The translations under genes and the position numbers were made by a program. DNA of 64,000 bases from Selaginella moellendorffii (Eukaryota; Streptophyta; Lycopodiopsida; Selaginellales; Selaginellaceae): NCBI RefSeq assembly GCF_000143415.4, contig NW_003314300.1, positions 1,534,230 through 1,598,229 of the forward strand, read 5' to 3'. Each line of letters opens with the position of its first letter. Position 1 is the stretch's first letter. Of the stretch, positions 33,301 to 44,348 are shown piece by piece. The notes under the pieces are model-generated. The model was not told the origin of the DNA and did not search any database. It worked only from the letters and a program-made list of their open reading frames with translations.

Positions 33301-36257
33301 TCTTGTAACAATCAATTGTGAAAATCATTTGCACCTTAATAAACTCTTTCCAAGTGGAATTATTTCAATTTTAAGGTGAATTGTTACTTTTTCTTATTTT
33401 TTGAATAAAACATTATTTATTTTTTCTCCAGTTTTCACAAAACTCTAATTATTTAACTACCCCACTATCATTATTCTCAAAACCAAACTTCATATCTTGA
33501 AATATGATTCAATAAAGCTCCCAACAAATAATTTCTCCCTAATTTAGTCTACAACCACTTTTGAGAATATTCAAAACTACACCAATGTGTTTTAAGACAA
33601 GCTCTTAATTGCTAAATAATCTTTCAAATAAACCACTATCACTATATTCTCAGCTACATTTTTATTGTTGTAGTATTTTAAAATAGTTTTTGCATGATTC
33701 TATGTTAACCAATTTTTAAGGTCAACCTCTTTGATGTTCTTTGTAACACATATAAGACCTAAATTCCTAAGTCCCAAATTGAAATTGAAAGTTAAAACTC
33801 CTAAAGATGCATTTAAGAAATAAGTATGAAGTGATCGATAAGTAAGTCTTTAAAAAAACAATAAAAAGAATGACTAATACATAACAAGTCTTATGACATA
33901 TAAAAGTGTTAAGATTAAATTTAAGACTGAGTCAAAGACCAAATTTGAGTTTGAAAGGTGAAAGCATAAAGCGATCACTTCCTAAACCCTAGGGGGTTTG
34001 GTAAGTCCCTACTAAATAGGAGGGGGAGAACTCTAGAGGAATTAATATGACCAAAGAATATTATATCTATGTGATTGGTGATAATATAAACACTAGGGAG
34101 TCCAAAGTTATAGTGAATATAGATGAATAAATGAAGTATTCAAAAGCCAGCTCTAACTCCTCTAAAAGATTAAATAGTCAATGCTCTCAATTTAAGTGTG
34201 GGTAGCACTATCTACTTGAATACTTTATGTAGCTTATTAAAACCTTCTTTTAGCCACATAGTTTGGGTGGCTTTAGAAAAGTTTGACAACAACAAGGGCA
34301 ATGCTCATGATGATCTATAACATCAATTGCTTACTATTAATCATCATCCTTTCATCAATGAAGGTGAAGACCACTCCTTTGCAACTATAAATTCTACATT
34401 CCTCAAGGAGCCAAACTTACTAAATACTTCTTAAGCTACCTTCACCCTTCTCCAAACAAAAAGTGTTGATGATCTCTTGGTGGTAGTGCTTGTAGTAGCG
34501 GAGGAGGTAACCATGATTCAAGTGACTTAGAAGCCTAAGGAAGTGCATGCATTCATGAAGATGATCACCAAGTATGGCCATATAATCCTCAATAGTGAGT
34601 TTAACTTATGAACATCTACTGATATTAAAAAGTAAATTAGTATAATTATTTCCATCACTCACTCCACCCTAAAAAATTCACTAGTTCCTTTCTCCTTAAG
34701 CACATTGATCTAGGTTATACATTTAGCATGAGGATCAATTCCTTTGACTCAATCAATTGCCACCTCCTCTTTGCTCCTCTCTTGTGCTCTTACATTTGGC
34801 CCTAATGCTATTCTCTCATTTGAGGTTGCAGTATGGTAACAGCCCTTCCATTTTCCAGGGCACCTTTGTTTCTCTCACTCATGAACAGTGTTGTGGGTGA
34901 GAAGTTCATATGCCCTCTAGGCATGAGGATGCAAGAGGGCATGTGCAATGCTCAATATCTAGATCTCCTCTAGGATAATTGGATCCTTTGTGACATCACC
35001 ATTTTTTAACCCATAGCTGGGGTTAATGCCTTGAAAGTATTTGTAAACTTCAAAATTTTTAAGGATTGGATGGGGAGATTGATAACAAAGTAGCATGTTT
35101 GAGGGCTCCTATGTCTAGAGTGCATCTTTGATCGTACAACTATGATCTGATAGATAGTTAATGAAGAAGTAGTTAACATTTTCATTACAATAAATGGTGT
35201 TTCTCATTGTCCAAAAGCTAGTGCTAGCCATTTTCAACTCAAGAAAGGTAGTGTTTTTGCAATCTTTTCTCTAAGAATGACAAAAAAAGGAACACCTTAT
35301 TTATGTCTCATGGATGTTTCTATGCATCTTTAGGTACAAAAAGCTCACCAAAACAAATCTGGAACACAGATCCAAGATAAGTATAAGGCATATATGTTTC
35401 AACCAAGCAAAACTCTTTTTTCTCTTTATAGATTGATCTAATTGAAGGGATGATTGAGCAATAAAGCTATGGCATTTGTGTCAAAGCACTGAACACAATG
35501 CCCTAGCAACCTATTTTTGAGGTAAATTGTAAACTTTCTAGCATGTTTACCACCTTCATGCTCATATTGATGATATAGAGGTAGTATTCATAGGTTGTAA
35601 AGAGAAGATGAAAGTATCACTCAAGTTGCATAATGGGCAAAGGTGCTGCTTTGAGCAAAGATCCCTCTCAACATCTTGGGCAAGCAAGTTAATGATCTTG
35701 CCATTGCCATTATTGTGAACAAGGGCCAAAGTTTTTAATAACTTTAAATGCATATTATAAATGTATTCAAAAGGGAAAGAGATTTTGTGAGGTCTTTTTT
35801 AGGCATGGCATTCTTGTTTGCTTCTTTTGTTTTTTCTACTCTTTGTTACTCTATTGGTGATCTTGTGATGGATTTTTCTCTTTATTTATAGGAAGACCTC
35901 AAGAAATAATAGTTTAGTGTGAACATATTTCCTAAATCTCTTGCAACTAGTAAGAGATTTGATCTAAACCTAGATTTCTTCTTGCTCTAACTCCCATTTA
36001 TTTTGTTTCTTGTTTCTTTAAAGCTTTTTTAATCCTGTTATCTAGAAAATTAGAAGACAATAAAGTAGACTAGTAAGAAGAGCCAATGTTCTAGTACTTT
36101 ATGATCACTTTGAACACTAAATAAATTTAATCTTATTCATTAATTTTTAATTTTTCTCTAATCAAGATTATTTGATTTTTATTATAAATAATATATATAA
36201 TTTATTAATTTATTTATTATTATTATATTATAACTTGTGAGTTGGAAATGTAATATA

Positions 36258-36378
36258 GAAATCTACATCTTAATTAACCCAAAAATGCAAATTTATATAT
36301 AGGAGAAAATGGCCTAGATCGAAACCAATCCGATAGCTATTAAAATCCCACTATACTAATATTAGTATATAGCATTGT
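36258..36378 (+). repeat. Dispersed repeat block C, copy 1
   Basis: CATCTTAATTAACCC ... GAAACCAAT ... ATAGCTATTAAAATCCCA ... ACTAATATTAGTATATG matches 56815-56940 in direct orientation. The identity of the element is unknown. Confidence 0.65.
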
Positions 36379-36849
36379 AACTGTACACTACTTTATATCC
36401 TCCCCTCCTCTCGGAAGGATGGAAGGTAGTCAAGGTTCTCTAGTTGACAGGCTGGGATCTCAAAGAACATTAGGAGGAGGGATCTATAAGTGGTGTTAAT
36501 TATTCTTGATCCTCTTATACAAAGTGTTTAAATTGTTTATATCTATAATTTTTGGAAGATTAGTATATTGAATGTTATGCTGAACCTTATAAACTTGCTC
36601 CAACACTCGATATAGTCCCTTCCACTAAGTAAGGAGCCCTTTAAACAAACTACATATTATAAAATTGGGAAAATATATTAACATTAAGTTGTCCACTTTG
36701 TACTTTGCATATGGACGATAATAGAAGTGGTAACACCATTCTTATCCCACTTATATACAGTGTAGCCTAAGTGTTCAATAGACTCTACTCAAACAAGTGG
36801 AAGAATATTCGTTAAATATTAATCTCATGACCTAGCATTTCATGGTAAT

Positions 36850-37110
36850 CATGAAGGTAAACTCAACTCTATTAGTAGTATCGGATTATGACCATATAAG
36901 AGTTTATATAGTGAAACATCAATAAAACTCTATATTCATATAATTTATGCATATCGAAAAGATGGCAAATAACCATCTTAATTCGAATACTGAAAGTTCA
37001 GATACTTTGTGATTATCCCTTTGAAGGTCCAAACAAATTGTTCCACTAAGCTATTTATTTATGGATGATAAACATTTGTGAAAGTGTGGTGTATCCTTAA
37101 TCGAAATGTT
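36850..37110 (-). pseudogene. Ty3/gypsy integrase remnant
   Basis: Read on the minus strand, the sequence gives VYHP*INSLVEQF followed by TFKGIITKYLN and DGYLPSFRYA, matching the integrase core pattern YHPQTNGLVE-x-N-x-TLK and WDxYLPxxxxAY. The stop after YHP is CAA changed to TAA (37061-37073). Further stops follow. It faces the same way as the minus-strand gag-protease at 38.9-40 kb and could be the same element, split by the plus-strand element that begins at 37,168. Confidence 0.6.
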
Positions 37111-37167
37111 AAAATGTGAAATGCCTCAACCATAAATGCAGGACCATTACCTAAGAGAATTTTCTCT

Positions 37168-37799
37168 TATCATGAATGTGACTTCGGGTATCGAAAGATA
37201 CTTGTCAGCTAGTCCTTACGGACACTCTTTCCTTATTGCCATGACAGCAGAAGGTTGGTATAGTTGGTTCCCTTTATCATTCCCACTTGAGCTAATTGAG
37301 AAACTAGTCAATGACCTTGCACTTAAATTGGATAAATATAAGATAGGAACCTTATATGTTTCTTGTTGAGCATATTCAGCTTGGTTTGAGAAACTTGTGT
37401 CATTGGCTTGCATTTGCTAGTATAAAAAACCCCCATGATATTGAGACTATTCATTAGATGATAGCTTACCGGTTGTGGGGGGTTTCAAATGTATAGTAGG
37501 GATAGTGGTTAAAATGTATGTTTGACCACTTGAGACATTAGTTTGGCTCCCATTGGGTTATGTCACTCTTTGTTCTGTGTCTGGCTTGGGTCTAAGCCCA
37601 AACTCCACACTGCTCTAGTCGGTGGGGTACCCTCCTCCTCACATTAGGCCACCAGTATGCCAAAATTGTGCCAAACAATTTGACACCATTTTACATGTAG
37701 GTGTTGGATATGGGGAGTTGGTGCTCATGGGATTGTATTGGACCCTCATTTTGTAGTGCAACTGGCTTGGAGTTTGGCTCCAAATTCAGGTGCACTACA
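37168..37799 (+). repeat. LTR A of a Ty3/gypsy retrotransposon
   Basis: About 632 bp, related to LTRs B (57259) and C (62271): shared GGGTATCGAA..TACTTGT, the TCTGGCTTGGGTCTAAGCC region and the end ..ACTACA before TTTGGTATCAGA. AGTATAAAAAACC at about 37419 may be its TATA box. The primer-binding site immediately after marks it as a 5' LTR. Confidence 0.75.
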
Positions 37800-37801
37800 T
37801 T

Positions 37802-37811
37802 TGGTATCAGA
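37802..37811 (+). other. Primer-binding site (initiator tRNA-Met)
   Basis: TGGTATCAGAGG immediately follows LTR A; plant gypsy elements use TGGTATCAGAGC, complementary to the 3' end of tRNA-iMet. Confidence 0.75.
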
Positions 37812-38039
37812 GGAATTGCCTCAGTGATTCCTATCCAACTTTTTGTCGGATTTTCTAACTCAAGTTGCATACATAGAGACTTTTCTAGTAGTTCCAAAGC
37901 GACTTGTGTAGGATTAGTGGAATTGCACCATTTGGTAAGAACGTTGTATGCATGTTCAGTTACTGATAGAGGCATGCATGTAGCTATCGGGATGGTCAAA
38001 AGGAATCGTGCTGATGACGCTGAAACCTCTAGACGGGTG

Positions 38040-38580
38040 AATTGAGAGAAGGAAACTCCTACTAGAGATGCTGCGGAAAAGGCAGAGGTTGAGTCAGAAG
38101 AGGAAGAGCTAGATGTTGCGGTGCTATAGCATACCACTCAGGAAGTTGAAATCAAGAATTTGCAAAGGAATTTTACAAATTGAAGAAGGAGAAAAAAAAG
38201 AGGAAAAAAGAAGCTGAGGCAGCTAAACCAGCTAAACCTAAGCATCTAGACTCTTCTTCAAGTTCTGAGGATGATGAAGTTCTGCAGCCGCCCCCGCTTG
38301 CACAAGTTTCAAAGTTCAAGCCCTCGAAGCTACCCAATTTCAGAGGCATGTAGAACTATTAGGTTTTGGAAGATTGGGTTTACGATATGGAAAACTATTT
38401 CATAGCAGCAGATATAGATGATCGTAAGAAAGTTGCATGTGCGCAATCCTTTCTCACTGATCATGCCAAAACTTGGTGGCGCCAGGTGTGTGCTGAAAAA
38501 GGGCAAACTTGAAGTTGAACCAAGATGTGATCTCATATCCGTAAAGAATACTCCACTGGAGAGTTCCTTCAAGACTGGAT
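38040..38580 (+). pseudogene. Ty3/gypsy gag remnant following LTR A
   Basis: Plus-strand reading gives a Lys/Glu-rich region, then SKFKPSKLPNFRG and LEDWVYDMENYFIAADID, DHAKTWWRQV and KEYSTGEFLQDWI, the retrotransposon gag pattern, with stops inside. It is cut off at about 38,580, where an inverted LTR piece begins. Confidence 0.75.
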
Positions 38581-38587
38581 CCTAGAC

Positions 38588-38672
38588 CTCACTATCTCTA
38601 CTATACTTTTAGAACCCCCTACAGTCTGCCCCCCCCCTACAGGAGACACAAGCTTTGGGCTTTCACCCCTCG
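38588..38672 (-). repeat. Inverted LTR fragment
   Basis: ATCTCTACTATAC-TTTAGAACCC, the C-rich run and CTTTGGGCTTTCACCC match the reverse complement of LTR C at about 62800-62895. It abuts the plus-strand gag and precedes the minus-strand protease, so it marks a rearrangement breakpoint. Confidence 0.65.
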
Positions 38673-38687
38673 ATTTGTATTAGTACT

Positions 38688-38886
38688 TAGACTCGATCTT
38701 GGACTTGATCTCGGACTCGACCTCAGACCTGATCTTGGACTCGATCTCAGACCTGACTTCGGACTCAGTCTCGAACCCGATCTCGAATCTCGGACTCTGT
38801 CTTGAACTCAATCTTGAACTCGGTCTTGAACTTGGTCTCGGAGTTGGCCTCGAACTCAATCCCGAACTCTATCTCAAACTCGGTCC
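38688..38886. repeat. 12-bp minisatellite (CTCGGACTCGAT type)
   Basis: About 16 imperfect tandem units of 12 bp alternating GACTCGAT and CTTGGA/CTCGGA. The open frame across it is a by-product of the repeat. Confidence 0.75.
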
Positions 38887-38937
38887 TATCCGATGAACTC
38901 CTTATCATTTTGGTCATGCTTTCGGGGATCCTTTAGC

Positions 38938-40000
38938 CTATGACACCTCAGAGAGTTGGTTCCTTGTATTCCACACTACCAAGTCCACTATTTCTTTCCA
39001 CTTGGATATTTTTATTGAAACACCACTCACAAATTTTCTGGCTACTTGACCACCTTCCCCAAACTGAAAGTGTATGGGCAACATTTGCTCAGCATTTAAT
39101 CCTAACAACTTAACTATGTCTTTGGATATCACGTTGTGTGTAGCTCTTGTGTCAATTATCACTCAGATTTGGTGTCCACAGACAAAGCCTACCAAATATA
39201 TCAATGAATCAGTATTTGCATTGATTGTGAGAAAAGCTTGAGGAAAGCAATGTAAGTAACTCACCTCCTCTTCCTCATAGTCTGCATTGACTAACTCGTC
39301 AACCCCTTCAGTTTCACCACCACTGTCTTCCCTCATAACATTAATATGAGACCTTGTCTTATGCTTGTTGGGACATTCTGAGGATTTATGTCCTGACTCT
39401 TCACAATGGAAGCAATGACCTACACTACCTGTTTTGCTAGGAGTAGGTTTTGCAAGTTGCTATTGCTTGTACCCACTAGGAGGAGGAACAAAGGGCCTAG
39501 GATCAGAAGAAGCTGCTAGTGGTCTCCAACCACCACCACCTTTGTTAACCGTTCCTTGTGAGCCTCTAGGGCGGAACCTTCCTTCCACCCTCTATTTCTG
39601 ATCACCTTGTTTATTCCTAAAATTCTTATTCTTATTCAAAGTACCAACATACGACTGTTGATATTGTTCCATGAGTGAATGACTAAAGGCAACTTGCTAT
39701 GTTGCCTCCTTACACTCTAAGTACGTCTTCGGCTTAAACTTCAAAATCTCATTACAAGAAAGTGAACTTAAACCCTCCAGGAAATAACTTTGAGCATCTT
39801 CATCACTCATATTTGCAATCATAATGCACTTTTGAGCAAACACATTAATATAATGCATAAGGTCCCCTCGCTACTCTAACTGCCCCAACTCCGCACAAAG
39901 TCTCAAACCAAGATCATCCGGCATGCTTCCAAACTAACTTGAGGTTGCAACTGGGGTCGAGGGGCCTTGGGTGGGAATGAACCTAAACTTAGGTTGTGCC
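38938..40000 (-). pseudogene. Ty3/gypsy gag-zinc knuckle-protease remnant
   Basis: Minus strand, N to C: gag (MPDDLGLRLCAELGQL, YINVFAQKCI, SYFLEGLSSL), a zinc knuckle CFHCEESGHKSSEC (C-x2-C-x4-H-x4-C), then an aspartic protease start IIDTRATHNVISKDIVKLLG, where the usual D-S/T-G triad reads D-T-R. Several TAG/TGA stops interrupt it, and it ends at about 38,938. It has the opposite orientation to the gag at 38.0-38.6 kb. Confidence 0.8.
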
Positions 40001-40264
40001 GGAGGGGCCACCCTAGGAAGTGCTCAAGAGTAGCTTCCACTCATAAAAGGGAAACCAACTATAGTGCTCCCAGCTCATGTGGTGTGGTGTCCCAATTAAG
40101 TACCTTGCGACTCATTGATTCTCGCCCTTCCTAGGGGCTTGGGCCTTCCCTTCGGGATGGAAGTGGGGGGTAGAGGTACCCATACTGGGCCGTTAGGCTA
40201 TGGTGTCTCCCTTTAGCGTCTCAAAGCAAGTGTTGCACCCAAGGCTTGGGATTTAAAGGGTCTT

Positions 40265-40377
40265 ATGATCAAGTTGTAAGTGACTCATTTTTTCATTTTA
40301 CTTTAGTCACTTAACCACACATTCGACCACTTGGAGGAGTCTCACTCACAACCTCCATATATCCTATTTTGGACTTG
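40265..40377 (+). repeat. Dispersed repeat block B, copy 2
   Basis: Matches 30250-30362 in direct orientation (CATTTTACTTTAGTCACTTA, GACCACTTGGAGGAGT, CTCACAACCT). Confidence 0.65.
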
Positions 40378-43300
40378 AGCTTGCTAGCCCCAAAAATGGC
40401 CTCCCTGCCACTCAACCTTTGCACTTGGTCCAAGTGCTTCACATGTCCGATCCCATGACCAACACCCCAAGGCACCACCAACATACTAGCCCGTTACGCT
40501 AGGCCATGCTCAATCACCTTGGTGGTCCAACACCACCTGCATTGCAATCTCGTCTTTCCAAGACTGGGCCATCTATCCATGAGTGGTCATCCTAGATCCA
40601 CTCCTTAGCATCCTTAGGATGCCTGTAGACATGGGGAATAACCTTCCCCAATATCTCCTTTCTGGTCCTCACCAAGTCCCTTTTTGTCCTTGGCCATGTT
40701 TGCCAACATTGCCACTGGATCAAGGCCCATAGGCCCGACCACTAAGTCCCACGGTCCTCTAGGACTTCCTCACCACACGACTGTATCCTTGGTCACTACA
40801 TCAGAGGACTACTCCTCTTCCTTTCCATAGTCTGGGCCTTTGGGACAACATTTCGGAACATTGTGGCCTTACGTAAGCCTTGTGGGTACTCTCCCCGCCT
40901 TCCGCCTTTGGGTGCTCTAGCCATGGGCTTAGAGCGAGGTTCTATTAAGCCACGCCTGGTATCCAAGTAGGTAGTGCCACCCACACTTGGATTGGGAGCA
41001 TCGGCCAATTGATCTCCTGGGGGACCGAAGGCTCACCATGCCTTGTTTATCCTCTAAGGAGCATAGTTTCTTGAACATAGAGACTCACTCAACCATCTAG
41101 GGTGGTTTGCTCCCTTTTATTGGTTAAGTTCTCGCTAAACCTGTTAAAGACACCCTCTCTAACTCAATTCCACTACTCATTCTCGAGTTGTCTCAGATTC
41201 TATCGACATAACCTTTGCACTTTGGAACTTTTAATTTTGACTTCTCAGAGTTAATTTCCTAGGTGTCTCCGACACCTTATGTTGCACATGGTGCAACTCC
41301 ACTTCCCCATCTTAGGAAGTTCTTTACTTGATGGCACCATCATCCTCTCTTCGATATCATGCCACCTTTGGCACTAAATTCCAGTTATTATAATTTGTAC
41401 TAGGGCTGCCCACAGCCCTATTATTTGGCTACTTTACCGCTCCCCCCTTTGGAGCATCCACTTTTGCCAAATCGGAGCGGTTGGGAATCCATCCTTGGGG
41501 AAACATTGCCTTTCCCACAATTCGTTAGCACCCAACACATTAGTGTTCTCACCTGGATTCTTTTCTATGATTCCCATGGTTCTTTTTTTAGCCACTAGTC
41601 TTTTGCTCCTATCCTTGATTGTTGCACCCAGCAACATATGATCCCTACCTCCATTTTCGAGGTTTCCTTTCGGTTCCCTAGCAACAGTTTGCTTTGCCAA
41701 ATCCAGAGGGTGTTCACCCCTAGTACGTCTCTTTAACATTTTCTATTGTGGGTTCTATCCACAGCCCAACTTTTGAGACCTTCCCTTGGATCTCTTATAG
41801 AGGCTACTTTCCTCGGACTTACTATGCCATTGCAGTGATATAACTCATTTCCCTTAGGTGTTTTTCCCACTTGGTCACCTTGATCAAGCCACACCATTCT
41901 CAATAGTTTAAATCAACACTTTTGAACTAAGAACTTTATCCTTTAAACTCACAAGGACTTTGTCCTTGTTTTAGTTATAAGACCACCTAGTGATCTAACT
42001 TCGGCACCTTAACAGGTTTGCCAATAGGTACTAGGTCTTCCAGACCTTTAAGTTGTTGACCATGACCTCGGGGGCATCCCCCATACTTGGCGGTGTGCCC
42101 AAGCCAGCCCTTCTAGCCAAGGATCCATAGCAATTGAGACTGGGTGTCCCCATCTCATTCACCACGTCCTTGGTGCCCTTTGCACCACAGTATTCAAGTT
42201 AGATATGCCGAGCTTTCACTCTAAGCAATCTAACCGTGCATCACGACTCCAGGGCATCCTCCGCTTGGCAGTGTGCCCAAGCCAATCTCCTCATTGAGAG
42301 TTGATGACCACTGAAATATGAGTGTCTTTATATTCCAAACCATCACCACGCCCTAGTGATTTGGGACTTGAACCCAAGCATTAGAAGGTCGGGACTCGAA
42401 CCCAACCTCCGTATATGCATCTATGGAAGGCATCATCCAAGATGCCTAGTGTGACTCCCCACTCCGGTGCACCAACTTATAGTCAAAGCGCGCTATAGAT
42501 CATAGCTTAGAAACCTAGTTCCTCCGCACTACCAAGTCCTCTCACTTAACAAATCTATGATCATGCATGGACTCTTCCATGCTCGGCCCCATGGGCCACC
42601 CCTTTTAAAGTTAGCACCTTCAATTAGGGGATTTGTCCCCCTGACTTGCTAATCTCACTTAGTAAGTCATCCGGCCATCGTAACATGGTTCATGCATAAG
42701 CGTGAAAGTCCTTAACCATCGTCTTTCATTCAAAGCCCTCTCTTTGAACACTCGGGAACCACTTCCCCAACCTTGATAGCCTCGCCTTATGGCCAGCTTC
42801 AAAACCACACTTCTGCTATGCCACTCTGATTTCGCGCGCTCTAGAAACCATTTACGCTTGGCTTTCTAGGTACTAAGCTACCTAGAATTGTCTTTGGGAA
42901 CTTTGAAGGAACTCTGTCCCTTAGCTTGCTAAAGCCTCCCTTTTCGCAAGCTTTTTAGTTGCCATATAGTCTAATATGGATAATTCCATATTTTAGACTC
43001 TCCATAACATCACGATTGCTAGCAATAACACCCTCGAGCCCCCACTTGATTCTCCACTCCCAACTAGCATAACCACCCTTGGTTATGCCCTTCGATTCCT
43101 ATGGTTTGGTTTTATCCCCTTACTACTTGCTTTTGGCTTCACACCTTTCCTTCGGTCATTCTCCTCTAGACTAGGAGGATAGCTTTGCACTTTCTATTAT
43201 GTCTTAGCAAGTATTCTTAGGGATGAACCGACCTGATAGCCTAGGGAGTGGTTCCTCAATCTAGGTATGCTCACCTTATAATCCCACACACCGGGATTAA

Positions 43301-43574
43301 CGTTGTTGCTTATGGGCCCTTACATGCCCATCACTAGCCTTGCCAAAATTCCATTTTTGGTTTTGTCCAATTCGGGTAGACAGTCTTCTCCCGCCTCTGC
43401 AACCTTGGACTTTTGGATAGCACCTTCTATCCATCATTCGCTAGGGACTTAGTCCCTTGGACCTTATCTATTGCCCTCGCGACATCAAACACCACCTCCT
43501 GGTATTCTAGAGTGTTTGGATGTCCCAAATGATGGCTTCTTTGATAATGAACATTATTTTTTACAACATTGATT

Positions 43575-43655
43575 TACTATATCGCAACATAAGCAATTTA
43601 TCCCCCATAAGGGTATATCTAACTTCCTTATGCCATTAAAAAGTCTTGGGTAGCT
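43575..43655 (+). repeat. Dispersed repeat block A, copy 2
   Basis: Matches 29800-29880 in direct orientation, but relative to block B the order is reversed compared with copy 1. Confidence 0.65.
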
Positions 43656-43709
43656 ACTTTCTACTAGTTTAACTAATTATCTTGCACCTTTTCTTTAGTT
43701 GCCTTGAGC

Positions 43710-43870
43710 GTGGACCATACTTGAGCTCACGAGCTGAAGAGTTGAGCTCACAAGTTGAGCTCAATTTTCAATTGTAATTTAGTACAAACATTATAAACTT
43801 TAAAATTTTAAAGTTATGGCGAACTTAATAATTTCATAACTCTCTATATATTATATAGATAAAAATGTTC
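43710..43870. repeat. Candidate left terminal inverted repeat of the transposase/ParB-methylase unit
   Basis: GAGTTGAGCTCACAAGTTGAGCTCAATTT (given here in two parts: 43739-43753 and 43754-43767) pairs with the reverse complement of about 55690-55718 with 2 mismatches in 29. Weaker similarity continues inward to AAAAATGTTCT. TGAGCTCA is itself palindromic, so part of the match may be trivial. Confidence 0.35.
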
Positions 43871-44348
43871 TAAAGGACACTTCTTGTTCTAATAATTTAA
43901 ATATTTACTACATTCAATAATAGAGACGTTTGTTAGAATATAAAATAAAATGTTTGCAAAAAGAGTATTCTTGTCACTTCTTTAAATTTGTACTCTGTGC
44001 TTTCTAGCTAGTAAATGTCAGGTTCATCAGAATTTTTAAATTATTAAATTTGAATTAAGATTCTATATAAGGCCATATAACCATTTGAAAGGAAAAAAAA
44101 AAACTGTGATGGTACATATGCTCTCACAATACATTGTAACATCATACACCTGAAAGACTATCACGAAATATTTTTTGAGAAGGTAAAGACAAAAATGGAG
44201 ACTCACAAATACTATGGGTAGTATTGCGAAAAGAACCTTATAAGTATATGAAATGAAAAGTGAAATAATAAAATATTTTTATTAATTATATAAGGTATAA
44301 TTAGTTTATATTATTGATAGAGAATAAACATCGATAGTGCTGGAAAAT

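Larger units (their letters stand above)
29603..36250. other. AT-rich gene-poor stretch
   Basis: Base composition drops abruptly after 29,650 and no ORF longer than about 75 codons has a plausible protein. Apart from the two repeat blocks listed at 29.8 and 30.25 kb, I see only low-complexity AT sequence and decayed repeats. Around 34.4-35.7 kb it reads like an old coding repeat with many stops, but I could not assign it. No RNA gene was recognised. Confidence 0.6.
40001..43660 (-). repeat. Moderate-GC retroelement-derived region, possibly long LTR/5' region of the minus-strand element
   Basis: This 3.6-kb stretch lies directly upstream of the minus-strand gag, is clearly less AT-rich than its flanks and has no convincing gene; the two ORFs at 40796-41008 and 41434-41739 show no recognisable domain. 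It contains repeat blocks B (40265-40377) and A (43575-43655), and an internal direct repeat (GGCATC-CC..CTTGGC-GTGTGCCCAAGCCA at about 42066-42113 and 42247-42285). A long LTR or untranslated leader is the best guess. Confidence 0.4.

Noticed and set aside
33112-35753. Short ORFs at 33112-33321 and 35562-35753
   Set aside because: AT-rich, no domain, no splice context; expected by chance in this composition.
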